A stretch of 64,000 bases of DNA from Cristatella mucedo (lineage: Eukaryota > Bryozoa > Phylactolaemata > Cristatellidae): assembly GCA_009760855.2 (NCBI GenBank), contig WPIO01000184.1:292501-356500 (forward strand). Reading direction: 5' to 3'. A model generated the notes under the pieces. That model searched no databases, had not been told where the DNA came from, and saw only the letters and a list, made by a program, of their open reading frames with translations. Both the position numbers and the translations under genes were made by a program. This document shows, in pieces, positions 20,700-31,785 of the stretch. Each line of letters begins with the position of its first letter. Position 1 is the stretch's first letter.

Positions 20700-21176
20700 G
20701 TTACTATTACGCTGACCCACAAGGCCAAGGCCATGGCTTGGCTCCTCCATACCTAGCTGAACTACTTACTACACCAGTTTCAGCCTCCTCGGATCCTCTG
20801 TCGTCAATAAATTAGCTGCTCCGTTCTCCAAGACTGTTGGCGACAGAAGCTTTTGTTCTACAGGTCCTAGACTGTGGAACTCCCTTCCGCAATTCTTACG
20901 CAGCGACATCTACTCTCTTGCTGCCGACTATGGCGCATCCTTTCTAGCCGTCCACTGAGCTGCTACTTCCATGCTGCTCACTACATCGACTGCTCTCCTG
21001 ATTTAGCTATGCTTCTCACTTTTTCTTTGTCGCGAGAGATGGAGTCTTTGGGCTACCGAACGCGTACCGAAAGCCGCTAACGCATCACGTGCGCTATACG
21101 AAGCTCTTCTGCGTGTAACGCTCACATAGTCTTTGGGGACTTACAGACGGAGGTACGTTAATTACATTACGTAGAA
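20700..21176 (+). mobile_element. LINE B 3' fragment
   Basis: Encodes the LAPPYLAELL, VGDRSF and GPRLWNSLPQFL end, then the 3' UTR and GACTTACAGACGGAGGTAC, with an ATTACATTAC tail. Stops and frame breaks are present. Confidence 0.8.
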
Positions 21177-21534
21177 GCGTTCACGCTAGGTGCCAGTATT
21201 TCGTATTTATCAGAGCCCTGCAGTAATTGCAGGAGTGATCAATACCATAGCATACACAACTTTCGTTCGATTTCATTGAAACAACTGACCAACTAATAAA
21301 CGAGCATTTAATACAGCCTAACTATAAACTATGAACATTATCGAATAGTTACTTCATACTAATTTTAATCTGAGAATCTTGAATTAGTCATTCTCTGTGT
21401 GATATAGCACCCCAACAGTATACTGCCTCCGTACATTGAAGCAGCCGGTGCAGCGCGTTGAGCCTGGTTAAAGCACGGCGTCAACGACGAGTCTCGCTTC
21501 CTTCCAACTCGAGTCTTCGGTGTATACGTCAGCA
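21177..21534. other. Unassigned
   Basis: AT-rich; no gene or repeat recognised. Confidence 0.2.
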
Positions 21535-21705
21535 ATGCAGTCGGGGTGGTCAGAACTTAAGGGAAAACTTGGCAAAGGCTCAGCAGCCAAAGTTGGTTCT
21601 ACTTTTTCAGCCAAGACTGGGCAAGTGCCCAAAATAGACGCCGTTCAGGCCACGCCTACTGCATTGCTGCAGGAGGAATGGCGTGGGGCGAAACTTGACC
21701 TATGA
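21535..21705 (+). CDS. Short ORF of unknown function
   Basis: A 56-codon ORF (MQSGWSELKGKLGKG...), Lys/Ala/Gly-rich and protein-like in composition, outside any recognised repeat. No family, splice site or homologous copy in the window supports it. It may be chance. Confidence 0.2.
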   Translation: MQSGWSELKGKLGKGSAAKVGSTFSAKTGQVPKIDAVQATPTALLQEEWRGAKLDL

Positions 21706-22590
21706 ACTTATCGATGCGTTCCTCGAGAGTCTCTGCTTATGGGACATTCTTAAGTTGGAAAAATCAGAGTCTAGGGCGGCGAGTGGTAAAAGCTATAGCG
21801 GACAGATATCATTTTACCGGTAATTGCGTTAGCGAAGCGCGGCCGCAGAGAAATACTGCAGCTATCCCATGAACGCTAAGTGGGCGGAGCAAGCATGAAG
21901 CCAAACTTGGATTGAGGCTGCCGTCTAAACCTCCTACGAAGCGGAAGAAGAAAGTAAGACTTGAGTAGGTAGGAAGCAAGAATCACTTTCTGAAACAGGC
22001 TTTTGCCTGCGTTGACACTGTCACTTTGCTCGTAGCTAGGGCATTTACACTATCAATTCAGGACACTTCGATGGCTTAGTCCTGGCCTCGCCGCCCTGCT
22101 CTAATGCGGGAGGCTGACGTGAAAGTAGGTTACCCAGGATGCCGTCTAGCAGTTGCACGCAGAAGTTGAGCTCGCAGCTGCAGTTACCATAGTAGTGTAG
22201 TAAGTGAAGAATATACAAGGAAGATAAACTTGCGAAAAAGCTTTTTTAGAGTTGTGCATAGCGCCAAGGGACGTACAGCCAGTACGCATGTGTAAATAAA
22301 GTGAATAGTGTTAAGCAACGTGCACTGTTATGGATTTCGTAAATTGACGTGCGGCGTCTTCCGTGTAGAAAAGAGTTACGGGTGAGGCTACAAAGCACAA
22401 ACATCTCATGTTCAAAGATTAGGTCTGAACGCCTGAATGAAACTGGAGCCCGCGAACGAAAAGCCGTTTCATTTTGGCCGTAGGGTTTATTACACGCCCC
22501 GAATTATTTTATTCGTATTGGCCCACCCACATGGAAGCCAAAATGTAGAAACAGCTTCCCTTCATTAGAATTGACTCCTCCCCCAAGATG
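21706..22590. other. Unassigned
   Basis: No gene or repeat recognised. Confidence 0.2.
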
Positions 22591-22622
22591 TGATGACGTA
22601 GTATATATAGTGACGTAGTAGC
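22591..22622. promoter_or_regulatory. TATA-like word between two TGACGTAG sites
   Basis: TATATATA lies between two direct TGACGTAGTA words, which resemble CRE/ATF half sites. It could be a core promoter, but no transcript start or downstream exon is identified. Confidence 0.2.
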
Positions 22623-23339
22623 CCAACGAGAGGGAAATCGGCAGCGATTTAGGAGGAAAGTCGATAGCGTAAAAGCAGCTTTAGCCGTGCTCCAGGTGGC
22701 CAGTTTCACCGGCGTTTGTCAGCGATCGATGAGGATTGGCTCAGATTGCTATACCAGAGCTATGAGCCGCAGGCTTATCATTGTTGGCAGATTATGATAC
22801 TATATACGACCTACCAATTCTAATCTGTATTAGCACAGAAAACATGGTTCAGCAGGCATGTGCTGAGCGAGAACAACTTCAGGCCTGCTTTCTCTTGCAC
22901 GTGACCAACAGCAGGTCGCTTGGAAAGCGCGTAGCGCTTGCTCAATCACGTGCACTCAGAAACTGCCGAGGCCCTGGGCCGACTAGAGAGTACGAGGCTC
23001 CTTCGCAGTGCCGTCGCATCCACGGCTGCTGCACCCGTAGCTCGGGTGAAACGCATCGCACCTGCATTCACTGAGAGCCCTGTTGAGAGAGCTACTTTTG
23101 AGGGTGTGGGCGCCCACGCTTTCATAAGTTGCAGGTGCTTCTAAGCAGGTAGCCGTGCCGCTCCTGTCGCAGGCGCAGCTTCTTGCAGCCCATGGGCGTC
23201 AGCGAGTGTTTCATTCAGCCATCGCGAGCCGCGCGAGCCGCCTGCCGCCGAACACCTGTCACGCATGCGGTTTCTCGCCCGAGTGCAACCGCCGGTGCGC
23301 TCTCGGAGCATGGTTACTACTTAGCAGCTAACGGCTAAC
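22623..23339. other. Unassigned, downstream of the ZNF2 relic
   Basis: Includes GC-rich sequence from about 22950. Part may be decayed 3' coding or UTR of the zinc-finger relic, but I cannot align it. Confidence 0.2.
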
Positions 23340-24463
23340 GTGTCACATGCGCAGGGATTCTCGTCCGAGTGCGAACGGTGAGTGCTGCTTTAGGTGGCCG
23401 TGGCTCTTGAACGGCTTGCCGCGAGCCTGGCAGGTGCGCGGCTTTTCGTCCTCGTGCGATGTTAAGTGACCCTGTATAGGCCGCCGTGGCGGCTCACGAG
23501 ACGCTTGCCGCACACGCGCGGCTGCACTCGTGCTGCCTCGTGCTGGCGGGCGCATCGGAGTGTTGTTAGAGTTAAACCGATTGCCGCACGCGTCGTCGCA
23601 TGCATGACGCGTCACACTGGTGTCACGTTGGAGAGTGTTTTCTTAGACAAGCGAACTTTACAAACCGCTTACAGCACACGCGGCATGCGTACGGCTTCTT
23701 GTCCGATTGCAACAGCTGGTGCTGGCGCCAGGCTGCCGAGAGTGCTAAGCCGCTTGCCGCACGTGTCACAGGCGTGCGGCTGTTCGCCCGTCTGCAACGG
23801 CAAGTAAGTCTTGACGTCGTAGTGCCTCGCGAATCCCGCTTGCAGCAAACCTTGCACGAGTGTGGCTTTTCGCCAGTGTGCAGCAGCTGGTGCACAGGTC
23901 CGACAGTCTGCCAGAGAGTCTGAGAGTCTGCCGTAGAGTCTGCCGTAGAGTCTGCCGTAGAGTCTGCCAGAGAGTCCGGCAGTCTCCCGGAGAGTCTGCC
24001 AGAGAGTCGGACAGTCTGCCGTAAAGTCTGCCAGAGAGTCCAACAGTCTGCCAGATTGCCGATCGCACGTGCCGCAGGTGCGCTCGCTGCTTTTCGCAAG
24101 TGTGAACGAGCTTGTGTCGGCATAGGCATCCTAGCTACTTGAGCCGCCTGTAGCACCTGTCGCAGGCTTTGTCGCTGCTTTTTTGCCCAAGTGCACAAGC
24201 ACGTGTTCGGCGCCGGCCACTGACCGTGTAATCCGCTTGCCGAGCTGGTCGCACTGACGCAGCAACCTATGCTCCTCGCCCTGGAGAGCCTCGATCGCAT
24301 GGCCGTTTGACTGCTCGATCAGCTCCACACTGTCACCTTGCGAGTGCACAGGAGGAGAAGAGGCGTGGCCGATCACTGCCAGCTCGTCGGTGTCCGTAAC
24401 CTGTTGCTTGCATGGCACGCACGCCTGCGGCTTCTCTTTGCTGTGAGGCGCACCTGCGTGCAT
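23340..24463 (-). pseudogene. C2H2 zinc-finger pseudogene (ZNF2)
   Basis: Paralogue of ZNF3. The N-terminus is well conserved from the shared start at 24463 (SKEKPQACVPCKQQVTDTDEL, EQSNGHAIEALQ). Finger 1 has lost its second cysteine (CDQLGKR), then the frame breaks. Later segments still show finger pieces in three frames, such as HTGEKPHSCKVCCKR, DKKPYACRVCCKRF and KPFKSHGHLKQH. A 12-bp minisatellite has expanded inside it. It is not expected to make a zinc-finger protein. Confidence 0.85.
23906..24060. repeat. 12-bp minisatellite inside ZNF2
   Basis: Imperfect tandem units of AGTCTGCCGTAG and variants (AGAGTCTGCC, AGAGTCCGGC). The array occupies a position where the intact paralogues have zinc fingers, so it expanded after the gene was disabled or disabled it. 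Confidence 0.8.
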
Positions 24464-24800
24464 GGCAGCTGCAACGACGAAGCGGGCGTGTGCTAGGCAC
24501 TGCAGGAGCTGCCACTGCCCGCACCTGCATGGACTGACTCCAGCAGAGCCTGTCGTTGAGTAGAACCATGCAAGCCAACATGCCAAGACATGCATTCAAG
24601 GGGGGCCCACCGTTAGCATGTCCCTCGCCAAGTCATTGGTCTATATAGCTAAGTAGCTTACAGCTAGCGATACCACCTTTGACTGAACTGGCGTAAACGG
24701 AGTAAGAAAATTAAAGTGTCATTACTGAGGAATTTTTCTAGTGAGGATAATGACACATAAATACACACCTGCGAAAACACGCGCACATACACTCATTAAT

Positions 24801-24802
<2 letters not shown>

Positions 24803-24861
<59 letters not shown>

Positions 24862-24904
24862 AACACACCCACACACGCACACACACGCACACACACACAC
24901 ACAC

Positions 24905-24980
<76 letters not shown>

Positions 24981-25000
24981 ACACACACACCCACACACAC
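24803..25000. repeat. (CA)n microsatellite upstream of ZNF2
   Basis: About 200 bp of CA with CG/CC interruptions. ZNF3 has a CA tract and ZNF1 a short TG-rich stretch at the homologous upstream position. Confidence 0.95.
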
Positions 25001-25010
25001 AAACCTAAAG

Positions 25011-26297
25011 CCCCTACCCATGTCATCGCTTAAAGATTGCTTTAAGATGCCCACTACAGGAACAATTGTTATTAAAGGCCTTCCTAAGCTTGACAAGTCT
25101 TTTGCTTTAATAGCAATTGGGAGAAATGGATGTTCACTCAGACGCCAAAGTATCTTGATTGCTGGGGCAGACGCCATCATGGCTGTCTAATCACCTTACT
25201 TTTGAGCAGATATCGAATGCTGCTGTATTGAAAAGTTTGTGCCCTGGTTACAATAAGAAAAAGCAGCAAATATCCACTATCATCACTATCGTGCTTAATT
25301 CATCGAGTTAATATTATAGTAGACCTCCTTTATTTGTAGCAACTATTCACACTACCCCTGAAATGAAGCTGATCGAACAGTCGCAAATATTGGCCGTCTT
25401 GCAACCTACTCTAGGCTTGTAGCAAGTATTTGGGGAGCACGAATTTAAAACAAAAGACCACGTGCCAAAAACTTCGCTTGACTATATCCCAATATTACCC
25501 AATTGTTGTCAAGGTTTGGAGACAGACTCAGCCTGTCCACAATAGTCAAATAATGGCAACCAACATCGGATGAATTGTCATACAATACCTATAATGATAA
25601 TTATAATAATAATAATAATAATAATAGGAGCAGTGTATTTTAGGTTGTTATCGTGGTGGACAATATAACCCAGTGCACAGAGTGTCGTCGCACGTAGGAG
25701 CCCTACATTCTGAACAACGTCCACATACATGCACTCGGTCTACATGTAAATATATGTAAGAGATACAGGACAGGGGAATCATTCTGCTCAAGTACCCTGG
25801 CATCTTCTTTGCCGACTTTGGGTGCTTGCTGCAAGCTTGTAGGTGACCAAGCTTACTTAGGTCGCTGAAGCACGAAGCCTTACCTTGCACTTCAGAAAGA
25901 GCTTGCATTTGCTTTTGTAGCTGCAAACGACCCTACACTCATCTTCAGCAGTCTAGTTAATCTGAGCACTAGACTGCTCACACGGCTTACAATATTCTTC
26001 TTTGAAGAGGTGGTTTTCATTTTTTCATTTCATTTTCATGGTTTTCATTTTCGACTAGAGAATGCAGACCAGCCTAATTCAGCCGCCATCTGACGGCATC
26101 ATGCCTTACTTGCTTTCAACAAGTGGCACTTGCACATTTTGAGCCGTAGTGCCAAAGCAAAACGATTCTTTAACGCCTCCAACCTTAGCCCACCCATAGC
26201 ATAGGCCCGACCAGGAAGCATTTGCATTACTCAAACACACCTCACAACTTCCTCACGTTGCATGCAACCATATCTTTCGGTATTAGCAGAGCGTTTA
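25011..26297. other. Duplicated flank of ZNF2 plus unassigned DNA
   Basis: 25011-25270 aligns by eye with 48713-48965 upstream of ZNF3 (AAGCTTGWCAAGTCTTT, ATATCGAATSCTGCTGT). A (TAA)n tract lies at about 25598-25626. The remainder shows no gene. A minus-strand ORF at 25648-25926 has no recognisable domain. Confidence 0.5.
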
Positions 26298-26352
26298 ATT
26301 AAGTTCTCTGAGGGCGTTTTATCAAAAGAATTATTATTATTATTACTATTGG
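26298..26352 (+). mobile_element. LINE A tail
   Basis: AGTTCTCTGAGGGCGTTTTATC followed by (TTA)n; hairpin left arm missing. Confidence 0.6.
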
Positions 26353-26899
26353 CATTTTCACCGTAGGTGTGTCTAGCCACGTGCAGCGACAGAGCTTTAC
26401 CCCCAAAGTATGGCTATAAGTCGACCTGAGGCTTGGCTGGCCGGCCTTGCCCAGCGAATAAATATGGCTCAACGGGATGCACTATAATGAGTGATCGTGC
26501 ATGAACTTATGGTTTCGGCATCAACTGATAAAAGGTCGCTTCTGGATGTCCTATTCTGGCCCAAACGTTGCATTTTCAAAGGAGTTTACGAGCCTTTTTG
26601 GCAGAGTTTTGGCATGCTGTCCAAAACCTATATTTTTACCCTTTTAATCCATAAAGGACCCTAGCTGCTAAGTAAACGAAAAGAACGTACATCCAGATTC
26701 GGATTCCAAAAGCATTATTAGCACTAGCAGTCACTCGATATGTCGCAACCGTCACACGTTCCACAGTAGGTATCACCGCCAAACCCAGATCGAGCGCTTG
26801 GTTCTATCACATCGTCAGTCAAGGCTGGTCTCAGTACTAGAGGCCTGCACGTGACTAGCGGCCAGTTTCAATGCACTCGCGTACAATAATAAACTCTTC

Positions 26900-27600
26900 C
26901 TTTCGCATGCCTAACATCCCGGGCCGTCTCAGACATCTAGCGTCGGCACCCGGAGCGATGAGGCTGTCGATAAGTGTGCGCCACAATTCACCCGGATGCT
27001 TTAATGAAGCGCAAGTGTAATTTGTAGAGCTTTAGTGGAAGAGAATTTGATTCGAGGGCAAGTACTTTCCCGAAAATTTACAGCTCACCACAGCCACGAG
27101 ATTCGCCTAAGTTTCGCCCAAGTCGAAACATGGCTCCTAATGCGCCAATGTTCAGAAGTAAATTTTTATGAATTAACATTTCGGCAGAACGAGAAGCCAA
27201 CTGACCTCGAATATATGCAATTTTTCAAGGGTTAACGCTTGATAACAAATCGAAAGGCACGCCCAAGTTGAATATGCACTGCAACTAGCACGAGATGACT
27301 GCTAATGGTTTTCAGCAATAATCTTACGCGACGTATATCGGCTTTTGAAAACGACCCTGAACAGGATTGTAGTTTAGACAGGAGCTGCGGAGCCACGGAG
27401 CCTAACGTGCGGCGAACACATAAAATGCAGCGCCGCCGCACGGCCTTTTATCGTTTCCTGGCAAGGAGCACAACCGCTGGCGACCGACTGTTGTCACTAG
27501 GGAAAGTTGGCCAAACTGTTTGACCGAAAGTCGGAAGTGCTACTATCGCACGTTTAAATAACCTGTCGCCTCTGCAGCGTAGCATAAATACTCCAAGGCG
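26900..27600. repeat. Segmental duplication, distal block of ZNF2
   Basis: 26900-27010 aligns with 49130-49240 (GACATCTAGCRTCGGCACCC). 27225-27600 aligns with 49938-50310 (GATAACAAATCGAAAGGCA, GACCGACTGTTRTCACT, GCAGYGTAGCATAAATA). Order and orientation match the zinc-finger copies, which shows a multi-kilobase duplication. Confidence 0.75.
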
Positions 27601-27812
27601 TCGTTTGGTTGCCCTTGCACGCACCACGGAACACCAGCCGACGACCAAGGCCGCCAGTTTATTTCACTAGATGGGAGGAGCTGAGGAAAGGACGACTCTC
27701 CTCGCCCCTCTCACGCCCACCGGAGTTCTCTCGCTGCTGGACCGCAGCTGCGATCGTACATCCAACAGATGTTCACAGTCGGATTAGCGGAGAGACAATA
27801 CCGGCCTTTAGA

Positions 27813-27987
27813 AAAATAAAAAATACAAGCTGATTTAACAGCCTCTTGTTGTCAGCGACAGAAGAGCCTTGACGGCTATCACCACCGCTTGCAGCGGCGA
27901 TAAAGGATCGCCCATCACAGGATTCGAACCCACGATCTCGGGGCCGATGTCGTGAAAAGCAACAGCATTACCTAATGAGCCATTACC
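27813..27987 (-). repeat. SINE-1 copy
   Basis: A/T tail at the low end, B-box complement GGATTCGAACC at about 27920-27930, and A-box complement ACCTAATGAGCCA near 27970. Confidence 0.8.
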
Positions 27988-28572
27988 TTGTCCGAGTCAC
28001 ATCGGAGGCCGACCAGCGTGCAGCATCCAAACGCTGGCATGTCGTCAGACTACACGAAGCGGGCCACCCCGGATTATGCCCTTTGCAATTATGCATGCAG
28101 GAAAATGTGTATAGGGCGATAGCCTATCGACAGTGGCTAGCATGTCAGAAAACCACGTCGCAAGTCCATACTGAAAGGAAATATTAAGTCAGACAATGTA
28201 ATGACGTATTAGGGAGCATTGACTGTAAGAGCCTTGATTCAAGAAGCATTTGCAGGACTTAGCTTAGGGTCAAGATGCACGCTGCAATGTCCCGCGATCG
28301 TGGAGACTACAGTTTGACAACTGACCCTGGATTACGAGCTATGAGCTTGGCCGCTAGATCATAACAGTGCCGCTTACAAAATAGCCAAGATAAACCGAGA
28401 AATTTGAGCAGCGCGATGTATAATTACGCACGAACGAGATTATTGTCTAATACATTACATATTGTATAAGGCATGAGATTAACCGTAATCACTCTCTTGG
28501 AGCAGCAGCGTGGTGGTCGGCAGGTCTTAGTGCTGCTGAGCGTGGGCTTCTATAAGCAGAAAATTAAGGCCG
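27988..28572. other. Unassigned
   Basis: No gene or repeat recognised. Confidence 0.2.
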
Positions 28573-29555
28573 CGTTACGTGCGTTTTTGTAAATTAGGAT
28601 AGCTAAGCATTTTTTGTAAATGTTTATTTGGAAAAAAAGTGTTGCGTATTCAACAACTAAAGAACAAAGCGTAGGCGTAAGGAAGCAGTGAAATAAAGAT
28701 AACCGGTCAGCTGCGTGCCCTGGATGCAAATACAGGCGGCGAATGAATGTCTGTGCAGCTCCAAATCGAATGCCGGTAGGTGGACCTGGTCGAAGAGTGG
28801 GCGTAGTCTCTTGACCAGGCCAGCGTGCGATGTTGTGCACCAGCTCGGCTAGCTGCCGCCTGCACCACCGCCGCAGCTGGGGCGTACAGCTGCGACGGTG
28901 GCGCCGCCGGCGGAGCGTCGCCGAGCGGCTTACAGTAAAGCCGAGTTGATGACTCCGCGCGACGCAACGAGTCCGAATTGCGGCCGTTCGTCCAAAAGAA
29001 TGCCGCCGCGCGGCGAAATCGGTCGGAGCTGACTGAGGCTTGTGGTGTCTTCAGCCGCTTCGCCGCCATTCGACTTCTTCTTATCTGCAGGGAGACGCAA
29101 TTCGAGCGTTCGCTACGCAGCGTCCGCACTCGCGCGGTTCGCTGAATTGCCGCCGGAAACTAACAGTGTCGAGGCCGGGCGGGGGGCAGAGATCGATTCT
29201 CGCGGCGAAATACTCACTTAGGCGTTTGCGGTAACAATAAAATGCCACACCGGCGGCGGTGGCGGAGGCCATTGCGGCAACGGCTGCCCAGACTGCGACA
29301 CGCGTCATCTTCAACGATCTGCGGTCCAAATGAAAAGAAATTAATCGCGCCGTCCCTTAAATGGAAAACGAAAATGCGAGCGTCACAATGCAGAGCGATC
29401 CGTCGCAGCGTATCGGCGGCGCCTAACGCTGACATGCCGAAATTGAACTCGAGGCTGCAGCAAGCCGAAACGTAATGGCTTTACAGAGCGTTGTTTCAAA
29501 TGTTATGCGCGACTTCCACGTCCGGAAAAAACTGGGCCACAAATACAGGGCTCGT
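28573..29555 (-). repeat. Inverted segmental duplication, copy 1
   Basis: About 980 bp with a reverse-oriented, highly similar counterpart at 62688-63661. It spans 5' flank, both exons, intron, 3' UTR and polyadenylation signal (AATAAA complement at 28623-28628). Retention of the intron shows DNA-level duplication, not retroposition. Confidence 0.85.
28930..29308 (-). CDS. Two-exon putative small membrane protein, copy 1
   Basis: Model: complement(join(28930..29084,29218..29308)), 81 residues. Exon 1 encodes an N-terminal hydrophobic segment at about residues 4-24 (alanine/valine-rich) followed by YCYRKRL, a positive stop-transfer-like motif. The donor is AA|GTGAGT, the acceptor CTCCCTGCAG, and the intron is 133 bp in phase 1. 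Exon 2 restores the frame and encodes a hydrophilic tail (KKKSNGGEAAEDTTSL..., ILLDERPQFGL) ending at TAA. The paralogue at 62932-63310 has the same exon lengths, intron length, phase and stop position. An acceptor-like CCGCAG lies 13 nt before the ATG, so a 5' UTR intron is possible. I do not recognise the family; a single-pass protein with its tail in the cytosol is an inference. Confidence 0.55.
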
Positions 29556-29658
29556 AACGAAGCAATCGCAGCCGACGGGCCACGAATTTTGATGACGCCT
29601 GAAGCTTACACGGCGGCTTTCGTTTTGCATGTGCGGCACTAATGGGCGCAGGTACTCC

Positions 29659-29934
29659 TGTGGGCGTGTGATCGCCGTCACGTGGTTCGCCCCCAGCCGA
29701 CGTTCTGTCCGGCCAACGGGAACGCTCCTTGCCGGCACGTGACTCGTTCCTTGCCGCGAAATTCACTTCCTGCCTGTGTGTCGGCCTGCACGCACGCTAT
29801 CCACTCTCTTCTCTCTCTTATCACCTCGTGCTCCGGAGCAGCACGCACGACGGCTGCTAGATCGTATAATACAGCCTTCGTCGACAACGCTTGTGGGGGC
29901 TTCGCTCTTCATCGCGCGCCCGCGAGCCCCTACA
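29659..29934 (+). mobile_element. LTR-like repeat, copy 2 (compact)
   Basis: 276 bp, starting TGTGGGC and ending CCCCTACA. It is bounded by CTCC on both sides (29655-29658 and 29935-29938), a possible 4-bp target duplication. A TATA-like GTATAATACAG word lies at about 29864 and an imperfect hairpin (TGTGGGGGCT/AGCCCCTACA) at the 3' end. It matches the copy at 13359-14438 that carries a LINE. No internal coding region adjoins it, which fits a solo LTR. Confidence 0.5.
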
Positions 29935-29939
29935 CTCCA

Positions 29940-31429
29940 ACAGCAGCAGGCTGTCGCGGAGTTAAGGCATTTTGTGGGGAGAGCAATTGCATCCTTCCGT
30001 AAAGGAGGCTGCGTTAGAGGATGAAATTTTTTACTTATTTGCAGTTAATGAGTTGCCCCCTACTTCGCGTTCCAAAACGTTACGATCGTCCGCTAGAAGT
30101 TTTTCAATTACTGGGCGTCCAGCCCCAAATACGTGATAATCTCGTGGATCCTGTCCCATGTATAACGATCTCTCAAGTCTCGCACGCCTCGATGGTGATG
30201 CTGGCTCCATCACAAGTAGCAGAACACGGCGGGAATGATCGACATGACGAACGAATGAGGAGTGCTCACGCCTTGACATAACAAGTCCGCATCCATTACT
30301 TAGTTTAGACTATTTGAAAGCAGCTTAAGGGGGCAGACGTTCAAAAGTGGCCACGTCATGTATCGGCGATTCAGTGGCATAACGCTAAAATAAGATCTAA
30401 TATCAATGCCGACTCCTAAAATGCAACACACTGCCCGCTTTAAAGTTCTGCTTTATATGCGGCCCAGGCAACAGATTATCGCATCATAACTTCGTAGGCG
30501 GTACAATATCTGACCCCGAATAGTAAATATCAGTCGTAATGAGTCCTATCTAGAACTCTGCTATTTTATTCTCTCAAGTGAACTGACCGTATACGGTTTT
30601 CCATCGGCGCATCAAGCATTTACATCTATTAGTGTTACTACCTGCTTTCAGTCTCGACTAAAGCAGCTAAATGTTGTGCTGCCACTGTACTTTACAGGCA
30701 AACCGAACTGTCTCTTGCAACGTCCTGACAACAACGTAACTCCGCCCGTTACCTCACTATGCCATAAGGAATGACTGGGTGCTGAGCTGATGATTTGTTT
30801 AGTGACCAATTATGATTGCTCCCTTATAATGCCGAGCACAACGTAACCAGCATATATAATTATATTTCCTGATTTGGGTGTGCGTCACGACTTTTCTACG
30901 AGGAATTCTCGCCGTCAGCCAATTATTTTAGCAACGTTGAGCGACCATCGAGTTCATGTGACTACGAGACAGAAGAATAGCTTCGTCGATCGCTGCATTT
31001 TACTCTTAGTCCAGCTTCACTGCGTCAGCTGGAAGCAAAAGTCAATGGTTAAGTCGGAATCAACCCTTTAAACGCTCTACGTGTGGAGGCAGCAAACAGC
31101 GACGGACCGAGAGCAGATCACCGAATAACTTTCCACTGACCTGCGACGGTTTACTATTGGGCGGACGATCTACCTATTTGCATACTCTCCAGCTTACTTG
31201 TCAAAATACGGTCAGCCGTTGCATCTGCTCCTGCTGCTTCTCTCCGCGGCTTTAATTTTAATTTTAATTGTAATACAGGTGGTTATACGTGACTCAGAAA
31301 ACCAAGCTGGCTACATAATTTTCACTATTTCGATCAACTTTTTAATGAAAATGGTTGAAAAAACCACGACAGAGTGAAGCCACGAAAGTTGAATTACGAA
31401 GTGGTGAGAGACGACTGTACTCACGTGGA
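29940..31429. other. Unassigned, AT-rich
   Basis: About 1.5 kb in which I see no gene, named repeat or clear regulatory site, apart from a short TTTTAA-rich tract near 31255. Confidence 0.25.
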
Positions 31430-31785
31430 TAACAGTAATATTAATACCTTTGTATTTCGCCCTCTGAGACTGAATTTCTCTCTTGACACTTTGCAGATGC
31501 TGTATTGAAACCATTGCCAAATTATTGGTGGTAGCATCCACAAGCAGCGGGCACAGTGTAAGCAGGCATATGCATATGGAGGACGAATCACAAAGAACCA
31601 CTAAATGTTGTAAAACACAGGTGTTTTCAAGCTTCTTTTTAAATTTGGTCATGTCATGGGAAGTTGTGACACGTGTCGATAGTGATTTCTAGGCTTTAGG
31701 AGCATGCGAGCTAAAGGCAATGTTTCAAGATTTTGAGGTTTGTAAGAGGTACGGCTAAATTATTTAAGCCTGAACAGTGAGTCGT
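31430..31785 (-). mobile_element. LINE A 3' fragment, diverged
   Basis: 3' UTR to the RT C-terminus, ending where the (TAA)n of the next same-strand copy begins. Hairpin partly eroded. Confidence 0.65.

Noticed and set aside
24722-25190. Long ORFs in the CA/TG tract
   Set aside because: Poly-Cys-Val and poly-His-Thr frames are products of the dinucleotide repeat.
28707-29129. 140-codon minus ORF over the duplicated gene
   Set aside because: Different frame from the spliced model. It reads through the intron end and exon 2 out of frame, and the copy at 62688 breaks it.
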